Below, one piece after another: positions 16,537 through 25,509 of a stretch of 64,000 bases of DNA. The first letter of the stretch is position 1; every line of letters starts with the position of its first letter. The notes beneath the pieces are model-generated. The model was not told where the DNA came from, ran no database searches, and was given only the letters and a program-made list of their open reading frames with translations. The position numbers were made by a program, and so were the translations under genes. This stretch comes from Bergeyella cardium (lineage in GTDB: Bacteria; Bacteroidota; Bacteroidia; Flavobacteriales; Weeksellaceae), in the NCBI RefSeq assembly GCF_003614945.1, contig NZ_QYCZ01000001.1:142001-206000 (forward strand). Reading direction: 5' to 3'.

Positions 16537-19164
16537 GAATTTTTGGGTTCTGCCGGTGTTGAAGCTTCGGTCTTTGTATTTTATGGCGTCTTGGAGGATG
16601 TTTGCTTTTATCCCGATATAGAAATCGTAGGTTTTATAGGCTCCGAAGGGTACCCAGTTAAAGTTTATGATAAAGCTCCGCTGGTCTCGGGAGAAGCCGA
16701 GAGTGGTGTAGGCGAGTTGTTTATTGACGATATCGTAATTGGTAGAACCTTGTATATTCCAGAAAGGGGTGAGTTTTATGTTTCCACTGATGCCGAGGGA
16801 GGCTACTTTGGTACCGAAACGGCTGAGGGTATTTCGTGTGTAGGCATAGTTGGCATTGAGGTTGAGCGTCCAGGGTTGTTCAAAATGTGAGTAGTGGTCA
16901 TCATCAAAGTAATAGTTTTCATTCATTATATCGCCTTTGATGTGGTATTTCTTCTCGTCTTTTTTCTCATCTTTTTTTGTAAAGAGCTCGTTGCTTAGCG
17001 GGATGCTCATTTGTACATTGAAGCCTTGTATGCCGAAGCCTCCGATTTTCTCGTGCCTTGTACCTATGCCTTGGTGGTCAAAGGTTACTTTGTAGGGGTC
17101 GAGGGTAAGGCTGGTGTTGAGGCTTACTTTATCGTTGAAGAAGCTGGTTTGCCCAGAGATATTGATGATGGAGAGTTTGAAGTTCTCTGCTGCGAAGTTG
17201 TAATTTCCAGAGATATTTAAGCTCTCGAAGATTTTGACTTTTTTTACGCCAGTAGAGTCAGACTTCGAGCGAACTTTCATCTGTATATTGTTATTAATAC
17301 TTATCCCCAGAGCTTGTGTAAGCCCAGAGGAAGGTATGCCGTAGGTACTCCCCTCAAAGATGGAGTAGGGTGTCATAGCTCCAGTAGCGTCTGTATAGTT
17401 TTTATAGTATCCCCACTTTGGGTCTCCGAAGTCTGGTGAGTAGGTAAAGCTGAGGCTGGGCATCATTATATGCCTGATAGCTTTAATGAGGAATTTATCA
17501 CCGAAGTTTTTATCTCCATAGAGGGTCGTCTGCAAGCTGGCACTCGTGCTAAAAGTGGAGAATCCAGCAATAGTATTGTGACGGGTAGTTTCTACTCTAT
17601 TGGTGGTAGGGTTGTAGCTTTTGCTTACGGTTTTGTTGGTGAGTACATTATTTGCTGTAGCGGATAGGGTAAATGTGAAGTACTTCATCACATTAGTGTT
17701 TGTGGAGAGCGATAGAGGGATTTGCATACCTGTTTGCATATTGTCCCACATCTCCTTTTGGAAGAGCTCTCCCTGTTTTGTATTTACATAATTAGAGAAG
17801 TTGAGCCCTGTATTTACATTGATATTTTCTAATAATCCTTCGCGTATGCCACCATTTTTTGGTTTGAGGAGATAGAATTGATTGATAGCTACATTGAGCT
17901 GAGGCAATCGGAGATTGACCAGTCCTGTATTCAGATTTTGAGAATAGGATGCAGAGCCCGTTATGGTAAAGGGGAGTTTCAGAAATCTTTTTGTAAAGCT
18001 GATACTGGAGTTTTGCTGTGTGTTTAGTACATTTTTATTAAAGATATAATTGTTGTTGAGCGACTGGTTATAGAATGTAGAGCTGCTCACCATATCTACA
18101 GATGCAGAGAAGTTAAAGTACGGATTTGCTTTGGAATCCTGAGTGTGCCTCCACGATATACGGTAGTTATTGGTCTTGGAGTAGTCGCTTAATCCTTTTA
18201 TCCCCTGCACTACGGTACCTATATCAGCACTGAAAGTCCCAGAATATCGGTAGTTTTTTTTGTAATTTACCTCTGGTCGGAAGTTCCAGCTCCCCTTGGT
18301 ATAGATATCGGTGAGAATCTTTAAATCAAAATGCTCCCCAAGAGGTTGGTAATAGCCTAGCCCATTGAGATAGAAACCTACGGCTTCCCTCTCCCCAAAA
18401 CTTGGAACCAAGATTCCCGCAGAGCGCTTATCCGAAAAGGGAAGTATGGCAAATGGTAGTACAAAAGGTGTAGGTACTTTCTCAATATACATCTGTATAG
18501 GTCCTGTGATGATTGAGGAGTTTTTCTTCCCTTTTAGTAGTTTGATATGAGGAGCCAAAAGGTAATAGTCGGCAATAGTATCTTTTTTCTGGATGAAGTA
18601 TTCGTCTGTGGTATATCTCCCCCTCCGAAAGTAGAAAACCGTGTCGCTTACTTTCTTTGTTTTATCAGCTACGATTACTCCGCCAGATTCCTCTGTACGG
18701 GTGTTATAGGCTATTGCTTTTTTATCTTTAAAGTTAAAATTAAAGCTATCGGTTTCGTAGGTTTTACCGCCTTGGGTAGTCTTTACAGTTTCTGTGAGTT
18801 TGCCGTTTTCATCCAGTTTCCCTCGTGCGAAGATATTTCCTGTATCCCAATCCACAGAGATATAATCTGCCTCTATGGTCATATCCTGATAGTTGATTTT
18901 TGCATTATGATTCAGGTAACTCATTCTCTTAGGGATATCTGAGCGGATATTGTCTGCAGAATATCTTACGATAGCCTCTAATGCTTCTTTCTTTTTAGGT
19001 AGGCTGTCAGTCTTTGGAATAGTGTCATTAATAACCTCATTTTTAGTAGTCTCTTGTGCAAAGCAAATTACTAAAAAACTGTTAAAAATTAGGAATATTA
19101 AAATATGTAATCTATTTTTGGACACTATTTTTGGCTTGAATGAGTTAAAGATTAACGGCGTCAA
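16534..19164 (-). CDS. lptD: LPS-assembly outer-membrane protein, LptD-like
   Basis: An 876-residue beta-barrel protein. The hydrophobic signal (LHILIFLIFNSFLVICFAQ) ends near residue 37. An N-terminal OstA/LptA-like domain follows (residues ~65-190: INYQDMTIEADYISVDW, then KKAIAYNTRTEESGG), then the LptD barrel (IEKVPTPFVLPFAILPFSDK, PSFGEREAVGFYLNGLGYY). It should insert LPS in the outer leaflet with LptE. A GTG start at 19125 (VSKNRLH) is a credible alternative to the ATG at 19164. It diverges from the amidase gene with 26 bp between starts. The stop codon falls within a palindromic repeat. Confidence 0.88.
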   Translation of the reverse strand: MTPLIFNSFKPKIVSKNRLHILIFLIFNSFLVICFAQETTKNEVINDTIPKTDSLPKKKEALEAIVRYSADNIRSDIPKRMSYLNHNAKINYQDMTIEADYISVDWDTGNIFARGKLDENGKLTETVKTTQGGKTYETDSFNFNFKDKKAIAYNTRTEESGGVIVADKTKKVSDTVFYFRRGRYTTDEYFIQKKDTIADYYLLAPHIKLLKGKKNSSIITGPIQMYIEKVPTPFVLPFAILPFSDKRSAGILVPSFGEREAVGFYLNGLGYYQPLGEHFDLKILTDIYTKGSWNFRPEVNYKKNYRYSGTFSADIGTVVQGIKGLSDYSKTNNYRISWRHTQDSKANPYFNFSASVDMVSSSTFYNQSLNNNYIFNKNVLNTQQNSSISFTKRFLKLPFTITGSASYSQNLNTGLVNLRLPQLNVAINQFYLLKPKNGGIREGLLENINVNTGLNFSNYVNTKQGELFQKEMWDNMQTGMQIPLSLSTNTNVMKYFTFTLSATANNVLTNKTVSKSYNPTTNRVETTRHNTIAGFSTFSTSASLQTTLYGDKNFGDKFLIKAIRHIMMPSLSFTYSPDFGDPKWGYYKNYTDATGAMTPYSIFEGSTYGIPSSGLTQALGISINNNIQMKVRSKSDSTGVKKVKIFESLNISGNYNFAAENFKLSIINISGQTSFFNDKVSLNTSLTLDPYKVTFDHQGIGTRHEKIGGFGIQGFNVQMSIPLSNELFTKKDEKKDEKKYHIKGDIMNENYYFDDDHYSHFEQPWTLNLNANYAYTRNTLSRFGTKVASLGISGNIKLTPFWNIQGSTNYDIVNKQLAYTTLGFSRDQRSFIINFNWVPFGAYKTYDFYIGIKANILQDAIKYKDRSFNTGRTQKF

Positions 19165-19190
19165 AAATAATATATTTTTAAATTCTGATA

Positions 19191-20483
19191 ATGGATATTA
19201 AAACAAATTCTTTTAAAAAATATTTTTCAGTTGTTTTATTATTAGTCTTTTTGCTGGCAGGAGCCCAGAAAAAATTTGTTTTAGTCTTAGATGCTGGTCA
19301 CGGTGGTACAGACACAGGTGCTAAGAGAAGTTATTCAGACTTAGGAATGGTGATGGAGAAAGAGATCACCCTTGCCGTAACCTTGAAAGTAGGGAGAATG
19401 CTCGAGAAGAGTAAAGATTTTAAGGTAATCTATACCCGAAAGATAGATACTTATCCATCTCTTACCGAGCGTACCAACCTCGCCAATAAGAGCAATGCAG
19501 ATTTGTTTGTATCCATACATGTGAACGCTTCCAAAGGGAGTACTGCTAATGGTACGGAAATCTTTGTGCAAGGTCCTAATCAAAATAAAGAAAATCTCGA
19601 AGTAGCAAAAGCAGAGAATGATGTAATCTTCCTGGATGAGCAGGACAGGCAGACCTTTGCTTCCTATGACCCCAACTCCCCAGAATCTCTCATCGCTCTG
19701 AGGATACAGCAGAGTAAATACTTGGAAAAGAGTTTAATCTTAGGAGGTTTGGTAGAAGAGAACTTCGTAAAGAAAGATAATCGCTACTCTCGTGGGGTAA
19801 AACAGCATAACCTCCATGTCCTTCGCAGGAATGCAATGCCATCTATCCTTATAGAGATGGGTTTCCTCAGCAATTATGAGGATGCAGCGTATATGACTTC
19901 CGAAAAGGGGCAGAAAGAAATAGCAGAGAGCATTTATAATGCAATTATCAGCTATAAAAAAATTATTGACAGGAAAGGAAACATAGCACAGCAAGATAAG
20001 CAACCAGAAAAGCCAGCAGAAGTTCCATTAAAGAATGATTTCAGGATTTTATTGATGACCTCTCCTTATCGTTATCAGAGCAATGACCCTGCATTGAAAG
20101 GGCTCAACTATATCCTCACAATAAAAGAAGGGAATATATACAAGTATTATTATGCTACTACCAATCTAGCCTCTGTGAGGGATAGCAACTTGAAAACCGC
20201 TAAAGATGCTGGCTTCCGAAATGCAATTGCTGTAGGTTTTATCCCTGGGCAGAAGATGGCTACGGGCTATTATACTATTGAACTTGCTGTAACTAAGGAA
20301 AAGCTGAGCTCTAATTCGCCTCTCCTTCAAATCCTTGGTAAAGAAGTACAACGAAAAAAGGAGAGCGGGACATTCTATTATACCTATGGTAAATTTTCCT
20401 CTTTGGAAGAAGTTGTCACTGCTATTAAAGAGTTAGAAAATAAGGGTATAAAAGATGTAGTGATTCAAAAAGTATATAAATAA
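19191..20483 (+). CDS. N-acetylmuramoyl-L-alanine amidase with C-terminal SPOR-like region
   Basis: A 430-residue secreted zinc amidase (Amidase_3/AmiC family) that cuts the amide bond between MurNAc and the stem peptide during cell separation. There is a hydrophobic signal at residues ~10-26. The catalytic domain shows VLDAGHGGTDTGA (Zn His and Glu region), SIHVNASKGS and ILIEMGFLSNYED. A Lys/Gln/Pro linker (~265-285) leads to a repeat-like C-terminal part (FRILLMTSPYRYQSN to the end) resembling a SPOR-type septal glycan-binding fold. Divergent from lptD. Confidence 0.9.
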   Translation: MDIKTNSFKKYFSVVLLLVFLLAGAQKKFVLVLDAGHGGTDTGAKRSYSDLGMVMEKEITLAVTLKVGRMLEKSKDFKVIYTRKIDTYPSLTERTNLANKSNADLFVSIHVNASKGSTANGTEIFVQGPNQNKENLEVAKAENDVIFLDEQDRQTFASYDPNSPESLIALRIQQSKYLEKSLILGGLVEENFVKKDNRYSRGVKQHNLHVLRRNAMPSILIEMGFLSNYEDAAYMTSEKGQKEIAESIYNAIISYKKIIDRKGNIAQQDKQPEKPAEVPLKNDFRILLMTSPYRYQSNDPALKGLNYILTIKEGNIYKYYYATTNLASVRDSNLKTAKDAGFRNAIAVGFIPGQKMATGYYTIELAVTKEKLSSNSPLLQILGKEVQRKKESGTFYYTYGKFSSLEEVVTAIKELENKGIKDVVIQKVYK

Positions 20484-20495
20484 TATAGCTGTCTA

Positions 20496-20525
20496 TTGCA
20501 GGAATAAAAAAAAGATTTATTTTTG
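20496..20525 (+). promoter_or_regulatory. Promoter of tRNA-Glu
   Basis: TTG at 20496-20498 and TATTTTTG at 20518-20525, 19-bp spacer. Confidence 0.65.
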
Positions 20526-20543
20526 CACTCGCAAAATAAAGCT

Positions 20544-20618
20544 GGCCTATTCGTCTAGTGGTTAGGACTCAAGATTTTCATTCTTGCAACAGGGGTTCGA
20601 TTCCCCTATAGGCTACCA
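20544..20618 (+). tRNA. tRNA-Glu (anticodon TTC), CCA encoded
   Basis: Acceptor GGCCTAT pairs with ATAGGCT (one G-T at the end). The anticodon loop is TTTTCAT and the T arm has GGTTCGATTCC. The discriminator A is followed by genomic CCA, unlike the other five tRNAs here. Confidence 0.93.
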
Positions 20619-20650
20619 CAAGCCCCTAAAAAGGCATTAAAAGAAATAAG

Positions 20651-20699
20651 CAATCTATTGAACTGATATAATGAGGTTTTAATAGGTTGTTTTTTTATT
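20651..20699 (+). terminator. Probable terminator of tRNA-Glu
   Basis: CAATCTATT pairs with AATAGGTTG (one wobble) across a ~26-nt loop, followed by T7. Confidence 0.5.
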
Positions 20700-20769
20700 A
20701 TATAAATTTTGAAAACCTCCTTTACTTTTAGTACTTTATTTCTTAGTGAAGAGAAAGAATTAGATATAA

Positions 20770-21414
20770 TTAATGAGATTTCTCTTGATGTTCTTTCCAC
20801 TCTTTTGGTATATTGAGGGGAAATTTATTTTCTCTTTTTAGAATAACGATATCTTCAAATAGAGATTTTTTAAATCTGGACTCATATTTTGTTAAATCAA
20901 TAGATTTACCATTAGAGATTAAATCAAGACTATTAGACCACTGATCCGGTGGGAAATATACAAATACCTTTGTGCCGTTTTCTTGGGCTAATTCTATTGC
21001 TGGAATCATATCACTATCAGCCGAGACTATAATAGCAATATCACATTTCTTTTTATAAGAGTCAGCAACAATTTGAGTAGCAATTCTTACATCAGTCTCC
21101 TTTTCTTCATAAGTATATCGCTTATCATTACAATTAAAGCAGCGTATTTCTTTCTTTATATATTTTCCAAGTATTAGTTGAAATTTAGGATTTTCTTTAT
21201 TCGCTTGAAAAAATGCATTTTGACGAAGTCCTTGTTTGCTATCTGTAGATCTTGCAGAAAAATATTTTATACAAACCAATTCTTGATTATCTCTAATAAA
21301 TTGCTCAAATAGTTTTACAATATTTAGCCAATAATACCTTTTCCAGCCTTTCCTCCTAAGACCATAGTAGAAATTAAACCCATCAATATAGATAATAACC
21401 TTTTGCTTTTCCAT
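20770..21414 (-). CDS. NYN-domain (LabA/DUF88-like) putative ribonuclease
   Basis: A 214-residue protein of the NYN/PIN-like nuclease superfamily. Acidic residues in the expected places are D11 (YIDGFNFYYG), D108 (KETDVRIATQIV) and D133/D135 (SADSDMIPAIEL). A CxxC pair (C92, C95) may bind zinc or stabilise the fold. GC is low by hand count (about 20-30% per line) against ~40-50% in flanking genes, suggesting horizontal gain. It sits alone beside tRNA-Glu, with its own promoter and a leader with two perfect hairpins. The RNA substrate and biological role are unknown. Confidence 0.85.
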   Translation of the reverse strand: MEKQKVIIYIDGFNFYYGLRRKGWKRYYWLNIVKLFEQFIRDNQELVCIKYFSARSTDSKQGLRQNAFFQANKENPKFQLILGKYIKKEIRCFNCNDKRYTYEEKETDVRIATQIVADSYKKKCDIAIIVSADSDMIPAIELAQENGTKVFVYFPPDQWSNSLDLISNGKSIDLTKYESRFKKSLFEDIVILKRENKFPLNIPKEWKEHQEKSH

Positions 21415-21429
21415 TGGCTAAAAAAATAA

Positions 21430-21473
21430 GCCCATTATAGTAATGGGCGGGCCTTAGTATTTTCCAACTAAGG
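21430..21473 (-). promoter_or_regulatory. Two consecutive hairpins in the NYN-gene leader
   Basis: Hairpin 1: GCCCATTA/TAATGGGC (21430-21448, loop 3). Hairpin 2: CCTTAGT/ACTAAGG (21452-21473, loop 8). Both are perfect and lie between the minus-strand promoter and the ATG, so the mRNA leader would carry both. Confidence 0.6.
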
Positions 21474-21487
21474 GGGATTGTATAGTG

Positions 21488-21518
21488 CAAATCTACCAAT
21501 AATAATTTATATATACAA
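21488..21518 (-). promoter_or_regulatory. Promoter of the NYN gene
   Basis: On the minus strand, TTG (21518-21516) and TAGATTTG (21495-21488) are separated by 20 bp. Confidence 0.65.
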
Positions 21519-21563
21519 ATTTTTAATAATGAGTGAATAGAGCATACAGTACTCAAAATTCAT

Positions 21564-21571
21564 TACTTTTG
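21564..21571 (+). promoter_or_regulatory. -7 box (TACTTTTG) of glyS
   Basis: TACTTTTG lies 17 bp before the ATG at 21589, leaving a leader of only ~11 nt. Confidence 0.5.
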
Positions 21572-21588
21572 CGGGAAATTTAAAAACG

Positions 21589-23130
21589 ATGGCAAAACAG
21601 GAAGATGTTTTCAAAAAAGTGGTTTCCCACGCTAAAGAATATGGTTTTATTTTCCCGTCAAGTGAAGTGTATGACGGGCTTTCGGCGGTCTATGATTATG
21701 GGCAGAACGGCGCCGAGCTTAAAAATAACATAAAACAATACTGGTGGAAGGCTATGGTGCAGCTTAATGAGAATATTGTGGGCATAGACTCCGCAATTCT
21801 GATGCACCCCACCGTCTGGAAAGCATCAGGGCATGTGGATGCTTTTAATGACCCTTTGATTGATAATAAAGACTCAAAAAAAAGGTTCAGAGCAGATGTT
21901 TTAATAGAAGATTACTGTGCAAAACTCGAAGATAAAGCACAAAAAGAGATAGAAAAAGCCGCGAAAAGATTCGGTGAAGCGTTTGATAAAGCCCAGTTTG
22001 AGGCAACCAATCCAAGGGTTATCGAATACAGGGAAAAGCAGCAGAAAATCCTTTCCAGAATGGCAAAATCTCTTGATGATAACAACCTCGCCGATGTAAA
22101 ATCCCTAATAGAAGAGCTCGGTATAGCAGACCCTGATACAGGTTCTAAAAATTGGACGGATGTACGCCAGTTTAACCTGATGTTCGGTACAAAACTCGGT
22201 GCATCTGCCGAAAATGCAATGGAAATCTACCTAAGACCAGAAACTGCACAAGGGATTTTCGTGAATTTCCTCAATGTACAAAAAACCTCAAGGCATAAAC
22301 TCCCGTTTGGGATTGCACAAATCGGAAAAGCATTCAGAAATGAGATTGTCGCAAGGCAGTTCATCTTCCGTATGCGAGAGTTTGAGCAAATGGAGATGCA
22401 GTTCTTCGTGCCACCAGGTACGGAGCTGGATTTCTACAAACAGTGGAAGGAAAAACGGATGAACTGGCACCTTGCCCTTGGTCTTGGTGAGGAGAATTAT
22501 AAGTTTCACGACCACGAAAAGCTCGCGCACTACGCCAATGCTGCTACTGATATCGAGTTTAAGTTTCCTTTCGGGTTTAAGGAGCTCGAAGGCATACATT
22601 CAAGAACGAATTTTGACCTCTCTGCTCACGAAAAGCACTCGGGAAGAAAGCTCCAGTTCTTCGATCCAGAGAGAAACGAAAGCTATGTGCCGTATGTTGT
22701 AGAAACTTCCATCGGTTTAGACCGAATGTTCCTCGCGCTCTTCTCCCATTGCCTTAAAGATGAGGTGCTTGAGGACGGCTCCGAGCGTACCGTACTCTCC
22801 CTCCCACCGGCATTGGCACCGGTGAAGGCTGCCATCCTTCCGCTTGTGAAAAAGGACGGACTTCCAGACTTTGCTGAGAAGATTTTTAATGACTTGAAGT
22901 TTGATTTTAATGTGATTTCTGAGGAGAAAGACAGCATTGGTAAGCGATACAGAAGGCAGGATGCCATCGGTACGCCGTTCTGCATCACAGTGGATCACGA
23001 TTCGCTGGCAGACAATACCGTTACCCTCCGCGAGAGAGATTCTATGGCTCAGGAGCGCGTAAAAGTAGAAGACCTCAGAAGAATCATCGATGAAAAAGTG
23101 AATTTCCGAACCCTATTAGCCAAGTTGTAG
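21589..23130 (+). CDS. glyS: Glycine--tRNA ligase, single-chain (alpha2) class II type
   Basis: A 513-residue class II synthetase that charges tRNA-Gly, in the alpha2 form found in eukaryotes, archaea and some bacteria rather than the GlyQ/GlyS heterotetramer. Motif 2 is FRNEIVARQFIFRMREFEQM and motif 3 is ETSIGLDRMFLALF. RPETAQGIFVNFLNV and the C-terminal anticodon-binding domain (APVKAAILPL to the end) are intact. An insertion rich in Lys/Glu (residues ~95-175) follows motif 1. It is monocistronic, with hairpins downstream. Confidence 0.96.
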   Translation: MAKQEDVFKKVVSHAKEYGFIFPSSEVYDGLSAVYDYGQNGAELKNNIKQYWWKAMVQLNENIVGIDSAILMHPTVWKASGHVDAFNDPLIDNKDSKKRFRADVLIEDYCAKLEDKAQKEIEKAAKRFGEAFDKAQFEATNPRVIEYREKQQKILSRMAKSLDDNNLADVKSLIEELGIADPDTGSKNWTDVRQFNLMFGTKLGASAENAMEIYLRPETAQGIFVNFLNVQKTSRHKLPFGIAQIGKAFRNEIVARQFIFRMREFEQMEMQFFVPPGTELDFYKQWKEKRMNWHLALGLGEENYKFHDHEKLAHYANAATDIEFKFPFGFKELEGIHSRTNFDLSAHEKHSGRKLQFFDPERNESYVPYVVETSIGLDRMFLALFSHCLKDEVLEDGSERTVLSLPPALAPVKAAILPLVKKDGLPDFAEKIFNDLKFDFNVISEEKDSIGKRYRRQDAIGTPFCITVDHDSLADNTVTLRERDSMAQERVKVEDLRRIIDEKVNFRTLLAKL

Positions 23131-23148
23131 ATGAAATAGAGCACTGTA

Positions 23149-23226
23149 ATAATGCCTTTGTATAGGGCATTATGGTGATAAAAGGTTAATAAACTGATAA
23201 AAGGAGCTAACTTGGCTCCTTTTTTA
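23149..23226 (+). terminator. Two hairpins after glyS, second with a T tract
   Basis: ATAATGCC/GGCATTAT (23149-23173), then AAAAGGAGC/GCTCCTTTT (23199-23223) with a following T run. The second is the likely terminator. Confidence 0.7.
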
Positions 23227-23257
23227 TTTTATAGATGAAATGGGATTTAAATATAAT

Positions 23258-23292
23258 ATAAAAAAACCTCTCCGTACAGAGAGAGAGGTTTG
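23258..23292 (-). terminator. Terminator of accD
   Basis: On the minus strand AACCTCTC pairs with GAGAGGTT, followed by a T run (A7 on the plus strand). Confidence 0.65.
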
Positions 23293-23312
23293 GAAAATAT
23301 ACCATTTAAAGT

Positions 23313-24167
23313 TTATTTATTCTCGTAGAGTAGGTTGACGGTTTTAGAGACCACGGCTTTAATTTCGGTTCGCCTTACGATGAAATCTACGAAACCTTTT
23401 TCGAGTAAAAATTCGGAGGTTTGGAAGCCTTCTGGAAGGTCTTTACCGATGGTTTCGCGGATAACTCTTGGCCCCGCAAAGCCTATCAGCGCACCAGGCT
23501 CTGCCATTATGATGTCTGCCGTCATCGCAAATGATGCGGTAATCCCACCAAAGGTAGGGTCGCTAAGGTAGGAGATGTATGGGAGCCCTGCACAGGAGAG
23601 CTGTGCGAGTTTTGCCTGTACTTTTGCCATTTGCATTAGTGAGAAGGCGGCTTCTTGCATTCTTGCACCGCCTGACTGGCTGATAATCATAAACGGGAGG
23701 CGGTTTTGTATCGCGTGGTCTATAGCTCTGGCGATTTTCTCGCCCATTACGGAGCCGAGAGACCCGCCGATAAAGGCGAAGTCCATACACGAAATCACCA
23801 TTTCTGTACCTCCGACTTTACCCACTGCACAGCGCACGGAATCGTTTAGTTTGGTTTTGGCTTTTACCTCTTTTAGCCTGTCGGAATAGGCTTTTGTGTC
23901 TTTAAATTTCAGGAAGTCGATACTCTGTACTTTGGCATCGAGCTCTGTATATTTTTCGTCATCAAATAAGAGGGAGAAGTACTCATTACTCCCGATTCTT
24001 ACATGGAAACCATCCTCTGGAGATACATAGTTATTGGCTTTGAGTTCATCATATTCTATAATCTTTCCCGTAGGGGTCTGGTGCCATAAACCTTTTGGTA
24101 CATCCTTCTTCTCGGTAGTGGAAGTGGTGATGTTTTTATTCTTTCGTTTAAACCATTCGAATGCCAT
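23313..24167 (-). CDS. accD: Acetyl-CoA carboxylase carboxyltransferase subunit beta, without zinc ribbon
   Basis: A 284-residue beta subunit of the carboxyltransferase that makes malonyl-CoA for fatty-acid synthesis. The crotonase-like core is complete ([61 protein letters not shown]). The N-terminal four-cysteine zinc ribbon of typical AccD is gone: where CPxCG and CPKCG would be, it has TPTGK and SPEDG. I recall the same replacement in other flavobacterial AccD proteins, so it is probably a lineage trait. accA is not in the window. Confidence 0.95.
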   Translation of the reverse strand: MAFEWFKRKNKNITTSTTEKKDVPKGLWHQTPTGKIIEYDELKANNYVSPEDGFHVRIGSNEYFSLLFDDEKYTELDAKVQSIDFLKFKDTKAYSDRLKEVKAKTKLNDSVRCAVGKVGGTEMVISCMDFAFIGGSLGSVMGEKIARAIDHAIQNRLPFMIISQSGGARMQEAAFSLMQMAKVQAKLAQLSCAGLPYISYLSDPTFGGITASFAMTADIIMAEPGALIGFAGPRVIRETIGKDLPEGFQTSEFLLEKGFVDFIVRRTEIKAVVSKTVNLLYENK

Positions 24168-24229
24168 ATTCTCTAAATTTAATTTTTGAAAATCGCCGAT
24201 AATAAAGAGTTTCGGCTCTAAATAGGGGA

Positions 24230-24237
24230 CAAAAGTA
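24230..24237 (-). promoter_or_regulatory. -7 box (TACTTTTG) of accD
   Basis: TACTTTTG on the minus strand, giving a ~55-nt leader before the accD ATG. Confidence 0.5.
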
Positions 24238-24281
24238 GAGTATTTATTTTAAATGAAAAAATGCCGTTGCGCTCGGTTTTT

Positions 24282-24959
24282 TCAGGGGGTTGGGTCGGCA
24301 TCTATTTCTTTCAGCTGTTCGAGGTTTCTTTTGAGCCTGCCGATGATGAATCCATAGACGATTTTGTAGTAGAGCCACGCGATAAATGTCCCGATGCAGA
24401 GCATAGCGAGGAAAAATAGCCCTATGGCGAGTATCTCGGTGCGGTGCCCTTGTGATCCGCTCTGCAAGACGATACTCAGCACGAAAAAGAAGATGAGAAT
24501 AATGACGAGGACAAACCACGCGATGTTAAAGATAATGAAGGTATTGACCGTCCGTTTAAAGCTGATGATTTGTAAGATGAAATTTTTGAGGTTTTCTTCT
24601 ATATTAATCCTCTTGTAGCTCTTGTAAAACTTGAAAATGAAGTAGAAGGTTGTAATCACCATACCGATTTTCATCAGCCAGTAAAAGCTATTGAAGTAGA
24701 GGTCTAAGGTTTCATTATGTGCTATATTGATGGTATTAACGATTTGGATGATATTATCGTTCCCGTTATCATAGATGATATCGTAGGCATTGAGGAGGAA
24801 AACCAAGATGGACTCTACAATACTGATGTAGAGGATGTATTTAATGTAGTTTCTGGATTTTCGGTTGAGCATAGAGCGGATGTCCTCCGATGCGTATTGG
24901 GAGGTGGCATTCTGCTGTTGCCATTGTTTTTTTAGGTTGTCAATATCAAAATCAGCCAT
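24282..24959 (-). CDS. Integral membrane protein paired with an ECF sigma factor
   Basis: A 225-residue protein. The soluble N-terminus (DFDIDNLKKQWQQQ to RSMLNRKSRNY) precedes about four hydrophobic segments (residues ~38-58, 88-108, 140-168, 178-205). Its start overlaps the end of the sigma-factor gene by 8 bp, so the two are translationally coupled. That layout suggests an anti-sigma factor or membrane sensor, but I see no zinc-anti-sigma motif and do not recognise a named family. The short acidic/polar tail is ELKEIDADPTP. Confidence 0.7.
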   Translation of the reverse strand: MADFDIDNLKKQWQQQNATSQYASEDIRSMLNRKSRNYIKYILYISIVESILVFLLNAYDIIYDNGNDNIIQIVNTINIAHNETLDLYFNSFYWLMKIGMVITTFYFIFKFYKSYKRINIEENLKNFILQIISFKRTVNTFIIFNIAWFVLVIILIFFFVLSIVLQSGSQGHRTEILAIGLFFLAMLCIGTFIAWLYYKIVYGFIIGRLKRNLEQLKEIDADPTP

Positions 24960-25446
24960 ACTTTTCCATTAGTTCTTTTAGGGTTTTCTTTAGTCGGTTC
25001 ATTTTCACTCTGGCATTTCCTTCGGTTATCCCGAGGTTTGCTGCGATTTCCTTGTAAGGTAGGTCGTCCAGATACATCATTACGATGGCTCTCTCGGTAT
25101 CTGGTAGCATTTTGATGACGCTGTACAGTGTGGAAATCTGCTGTGCCTGCTCGCTATCGTCTTCCTCCGTTTCCTTTTTGTAGTGGAAGTCTTGTAGCTC
25201 ATCGGTTTTTATGGTTCTGGATTTTTTTCGGAAGAGGGTTATTGCCGTGTTGAGGGCTATTCTGTACATCCAAGTGGTGATTTTGGAGTTTCCCTTAAAG
25301 CTACCATAGCTCCTCCACAGCTGGAGGACAATCTCCTGAAAGAGGTCCTTCTCATCCTCCTGAGAGTGGGTATACATACGGGAGATTTTAATAATCAAAC
25401 CTTGATTATCCTTTATTAAATCTGAAAACTCCCTTTCTTTCGTCAT
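24952..25446 (-). CDS. ECF-type RNA polymerase sigma factor
   Basis: A 164-residue sigma-70 family protein with only regions 2 and 4. Region 2 runs about 20-85 (SQEDEKDLFQEIVLQLWRSY, then KITTWMYRIALNTA), an acidic linker about 90-110, and region 4 about 112-160 (LPDTERAIVMMYLDDLPYKE, then LGITEGNARVKMNRLKKTL). It directs polymerase to alternative promoters in response to a signal probably relayed by the membrane protein downstream. No TAnnTTTG box is evident upstream, consistent with autoregulation, though this is only inference. Confidence 0.9.
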   Translation of the reverse strand: MTKEREFSDLIKDNQGLIIKISRMYTHSQEDEKDLFQEIVLQLWRSYGSFKGNSKITTWMYRIALNTAITLFRKKSRTIKTDELQDFHYKKETEEDDSEQAQQISTLYSVIKMLPDTERAIVMMYLDDLPYKEIAANLGITEGNARVKMNRLKKTLKELMEKYG

Positions 25447-25509
25447 CTATTATTTTGTCTAATCTCCCACTTTTTTACACAGGCGAAGATAAGATTTTTA
25501 AAGAAATCC

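Noticed and set aside
20544-20800. Phage or island att site at the tRNA-Glu 3' end
   Set aside because: I looked for a second copy of the tRNA 3' end near the NYN gene and found none, and no integrase is nearby. The low GC of the NYN gene is the only island-like sign.
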